In this document: one piece after another, positions 5,851 to 6,731 of the stretch | How the letters are laid out: each line of letters opens with the position of its first letter | Position numbering within the stretch: position 1 is the first letter of the stretch | Assembly: GCA_017390125.1 (NCBI GenBank) | Contig: JAFPCT010000172.1 | Span: 1 to 6,731 of the forward strand | DNA length: 6,731 bases | Direction of reading: 5' to 3' | From: Treponema sp. | GTDB taxonomy: Bacteria > Spirochaetota > Spirochaetia > Treponematales > Treponemataceae | The notes under the pieces: generated by a model | What the model was told of the DNA's origin: nothing | What the model saw: only the letters and a program-made list of their open reading frames with translations | Database searches by the model: none | Position numbers and translations under genes: made by a program

Positions 5851-6731
5851 TTAAGCTACGATATTTACAGAACTTCTCGGAGCGAACGAAGCAGACTCTT
5901 CCATCTGCACGAACTCATCCCCGGAATCTGTATAATCACCATAGGCTTTAGCCATGTTGTATGTTGCGGCTGGATTCTCATCTCTGCCGCCAGTCTGATT
6001 TCTGGAAGCGTCCTGACCGGCAAAGGCAAGGTCAAAGCTGGCATTTTCAAAGCCACTTTCAATAAAAGCCTGCCTCAAGCTGTCTGCGCTTTCCTTAAAG
6101 GCGTTGAATGCTTCCTGGGAAGCCACCACAATCCGCCCTGTAATATTCTTATCGGAAATCTGAAGGTCAACTTTAACATTTCCTAAGTTTTCCGGTTTGA
6201 GAATAAGCTTGATCGAGCCCACGTCATTGTCACGGAGAACAATGCTTCCGGCCTTTACAAATTCTCCGGCATTCTGCTGAATCTGATTTGTAAGCATTGC
6301 CTGAAAATTTGACCCCTGGGCACCGGCAGCCTGATCACTTGAGGAAGTTACGTTCTGAATGATATTTTCAGGAACTTCCATAGTGAGCTCCGCGTTATTT
6401 CCGTCAAATTTTACGTCAGAAACTTTCAATGCATTTTTTTCGACCGGACCGCCTTCCGCAGTTTTTTCTGTTTTTTCCGAGCGGTAATCCTTTACGATTA
6501 TTTTTCCGTCCTTATCAAATGCAAAGGTCCTTGCTGGCAGAACATCCTTTTCAGAAAGCTCTGAAGAAGCAGAAATTTCCTCTGTCTCAAAAATATTTTC
6601 ACTGATCTGACTTAAATCGGTAAAATCTGAATTTTCCTGAGCCTTGAGCATATTTTCGCCGGCTGTGATGGAAGCAAAAAGAGCTGCGTCATCGTTCTGA
6701 GTAAGATTCCTAATGTCCTCAAGGGAAACGG
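5851..6731 (-). CDS. fliK: Flagellar hook-length control protein FliK, 5' part outside the window
   Basis: FliK is secreted during hook growth, measures hook length, and makes FlhB switch export from hook to filament subunits. The frame is open to the right edge (292 residues visible), and the Met at 6651 is internal: 26 in-frame codons lie upstream of it with no stop. The first two thirds are acidic, low in complexity and poorly conserved, as in other FliK proteins. The FliK C-terminal domain lies at about visible residues 162-238, with the typical core SIKLILKPENLGNVKVDLQ followed by a helix (AFNAFKESADSLRQAF) and the strand FENASFDLAF. About 50 polar residues follow the domain. In T. pallidum and T. 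denticola the gene before flgD was called tap1 and holds this position, so context and domain agree. The flgD start follows 20 bases after its stop. Confidence 0.9.
   Translation of the reverse strand, partial: VSLEDIRNLTQNDDAALFASITAGENMLKAQENSDFTDLSQISENIFETEEISASSELSEKDVLPARTFAFDKDGKIIVKDYRSEKTEKTAEGGPVEKNALKVSDVKFDGNNAELTMEVPENIIQNVTSSSDQAAGAQGSNFQAMLTNQIQQNAGEFVKAGSIVLRDNDVGSIKLILKPENLGNVKVDLQISDKNITGRIVVASQEAFNAFKESADSLRQAFIESGFENASFDLAFAGQDASRNQTGGRDENPAATYNMAKAYGDYTDSGDEFVQMEESASFAPRSSVNIVA

Noticed and set aside
5851..6651. Treating fliK as a complete 266-residue gene starting at 6651.
   Set aside because: The frame continues upstream without a stop for 26 codons to the window edge, and no ribosome site precedes 6651, so the gene is partial.

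Overview
The window comes from a spirochaete, most likely a Treponema. The strongest evidence is the flagellar hook protein FlgE, which is 463 residues long and carries Lys165 and Cys178. These are the positions known from Treponema denticola to form the lysinoalanine cross-link between hook subunits. Short FlgD, the order fliK-flgD-flgE, spirochaete-type lipobox signal peptides and abundant predicted outer-membrane barrels all fit. Base composition is moderate to AT-rich, and intergenic DNA is clearly AT-rich.

Right part (about 3962-6731, minus strand): the tail of a flagellar hook operon, read right to left as fliK (5' end outside the window), flgD and flgE, with gaps of about 20-30 bases. 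The three products act in one process. FlgD caps the growing hook, FlgE is the hook subunit, and FliK sets hook length and switches export specificity. Directly after flgE is a strong intrinsic terminator that serves both directions, so flbD, motA, motB and the genes that follow flgE in T. pallidum and T. denticola are absent here.

Middle part (about 1074-3885): two divergent envelope genes share a 124-base AT-rich intergenic region with a good sigma70-like promoter and two dyad symmetries. To the right (plus strand, 2911-3885) is a 324-residue exported protein, probably an outer-membrane beta-barrel, which converges on flgE at the shared terminator. To the left (minus strand, 1074-2786) is a 570-residue exported protein with a WD40-like beta-propeller, a Lys/Glu/Pro-rich linker and a C-terminal barrel-like region.

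Left part (1-1073, minus strand): after about 300 bases with no convincing gene come two lipoprotein genes in tandem. One is complete (183 residues, possible Ig-like C-terminal domain) and one runs off the left edge (57 codons visible).

No RNA genes, CRISPR arrays, insertion sequences or integration sites were seen. The window mostly shows ordinary chromosomal treponemal content. The least explained items are the propeller-plus-barrel protein, the barrel-like protein divergent from it, and the regulatory DNA between them.
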